Below, piece by piece: positions 13,251 through 13,402 of a stretch of 13,402 nucleotides of DNA. How positions within the stretch are numbered: position 1 is the first letter of the stretch; each line of letters starts with the position of its first letter. Source of the stretch: JANWLD01 sp036276695 (GTDB lineage: Bacteria; Patescibacteriota; Saccharimonadia; Saccharimonadales; 2-12-FULL-41-12); NCBI GenBank assembly GCA_036276695.1, contig DASUOI010000027.1:1-13402 (forward strand). Direction: 5' to 3'. A program made the position numbers and the translations under genes. The notes beneath the pieces were generated by a model. The model was given only the letters and a program-made list of their open reading frames with translations. It was not told the origin of the DNA and made no database searches.

Positions 13251-13402
13251 TTGGTTCTAGTAAGAGCTGTCCACACAACTAAGTAGGAACTGAATAAAAC
13301 TAGGAAGAACGAGGAAGTAGCAAGATAAGTCTCGTTATGCACCCCGGGATTGATGAACCTGTCTGATACGTCAAACAACAAACCGAAGGGCTGAAGCACT
13401 AT
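13244..13402 (-). CDS. C-terminal end of a membrane protein (5' part cut off)
   Basis: The reverse strand is open from the right edge to TAA at 13246-13244, giving the last 52 residues with no start codon position needed in the window. Residues about 26-46 (YLATSSFFLVLFSSYLVVWTAL) form a membrane helix, followed by a short basic tail (TRTKK) that would lie in the cytoplasm. The stretch before it (DVSDRFINPGVHN) is polar. I cannot name a family from this fragment. The frame, the typical positive-inside tail and the stop directly before a gap and the argS promoter support a real gene. It probably belongs to an upstream unit read in the same direction as argS. Confidence 0.55.
   Translation of the reverse strand: MVLQPFGLLFDVSDRFINPGVHNETYLATSSFFLVLFSSYLVVWTALTRTKK

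Noticed and set aside
1..13402. Recoded TGA (glycine or tryptophan), as in some candidate phyla.
   Set aside because: All conserved genes are full length without in-frame TGA; Trp is TGG and Gly is GGN throughout.
1..13402. CRISPR arrays, tRNA or rRNA genes, insertion sequences, toxin-antitoxin or phage genes.
   Set aside because: No spaced direct repeats, cloverleaf-like sequences, transposase motifs or phage proteins could be found on reading the window.

Overview
The window looks like a chromosomal segment of a reduced-genome bacterium. My best guess is a member of the Candidate Phyla Radiation, Saccharibacteria (TM7) in particular. The reasons are the short, tightly packed genes, a dnaG-rpoD operon, an archaeal-type PEP carboxylase, small or novel membrane proteins, and a P-loop kinase and a repeat protein of a kind I associate with that group. 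This assignment rests on sequence impressions, not on a search. The standard code holds: no gene needs UGA as a sense codon, and all 15 stops seen are TAA or TAG.

Layout. Minus strand, left part: the start of a P-loop nucleotide kinase (cut by the left edge), a small single-pass membrane protein, then rpoD (main sigma factor) and dnaG (primase), with dnaG transcribed first. Plus strand from 3.8 kb: a membrane-anchored protein with two N-terminal repeats. Minus strand 4.8-6.2 kb: a YjbR/MmcQ protein, a five-helix EamA transporter and oligoribonuclease (orn). Positions 6190-6465 are non-coding and hold a 206-bp quasi-palindrome with perfect 25-bp ends. Plus strand 6.5-9.9 kb: a VanY-like carboxypeptidase, then an aspartate-type aminotransferase and an archaeal-type PEP carboxylase. 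These last two overlap and together would make aspartate from PEP. Minus strand 9.9-13.1 kb: argS, a HAD phosphatase, mscL and msrB (argS first), with a long hairpin at the argS/HAD junction. The right edge holds the 3' end of another membrane-protein gene.

Expression pattern. Nine genes that appear to open a transcription unit have a clear -10 hexamer ending only 6-9 bases before the start codon, often with a TG extension. Their mRNAs would therefore be leaderless. Most genes that follow another in a unit lack this box at that position, and the best-placed one (PEP carboxylase) has a good Shine-Dalgarno sequence. mscL is the exception among first genes, with a normal leader and a strong Shine-Dalgarno. 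Convergent genes overlap at their ends and intrinsic terminators are almost absent.

Most notable: a DnaG whose zinc-finger fold is retained but all four zinc ligands are replaced; the 206-bp quasi-palindrome; the leaderless promoter rule; and the argS/HAD hairpin that buries a start codon. I see no CRISPR array, tRNA, rRNA, insertion sequence or phage gene.
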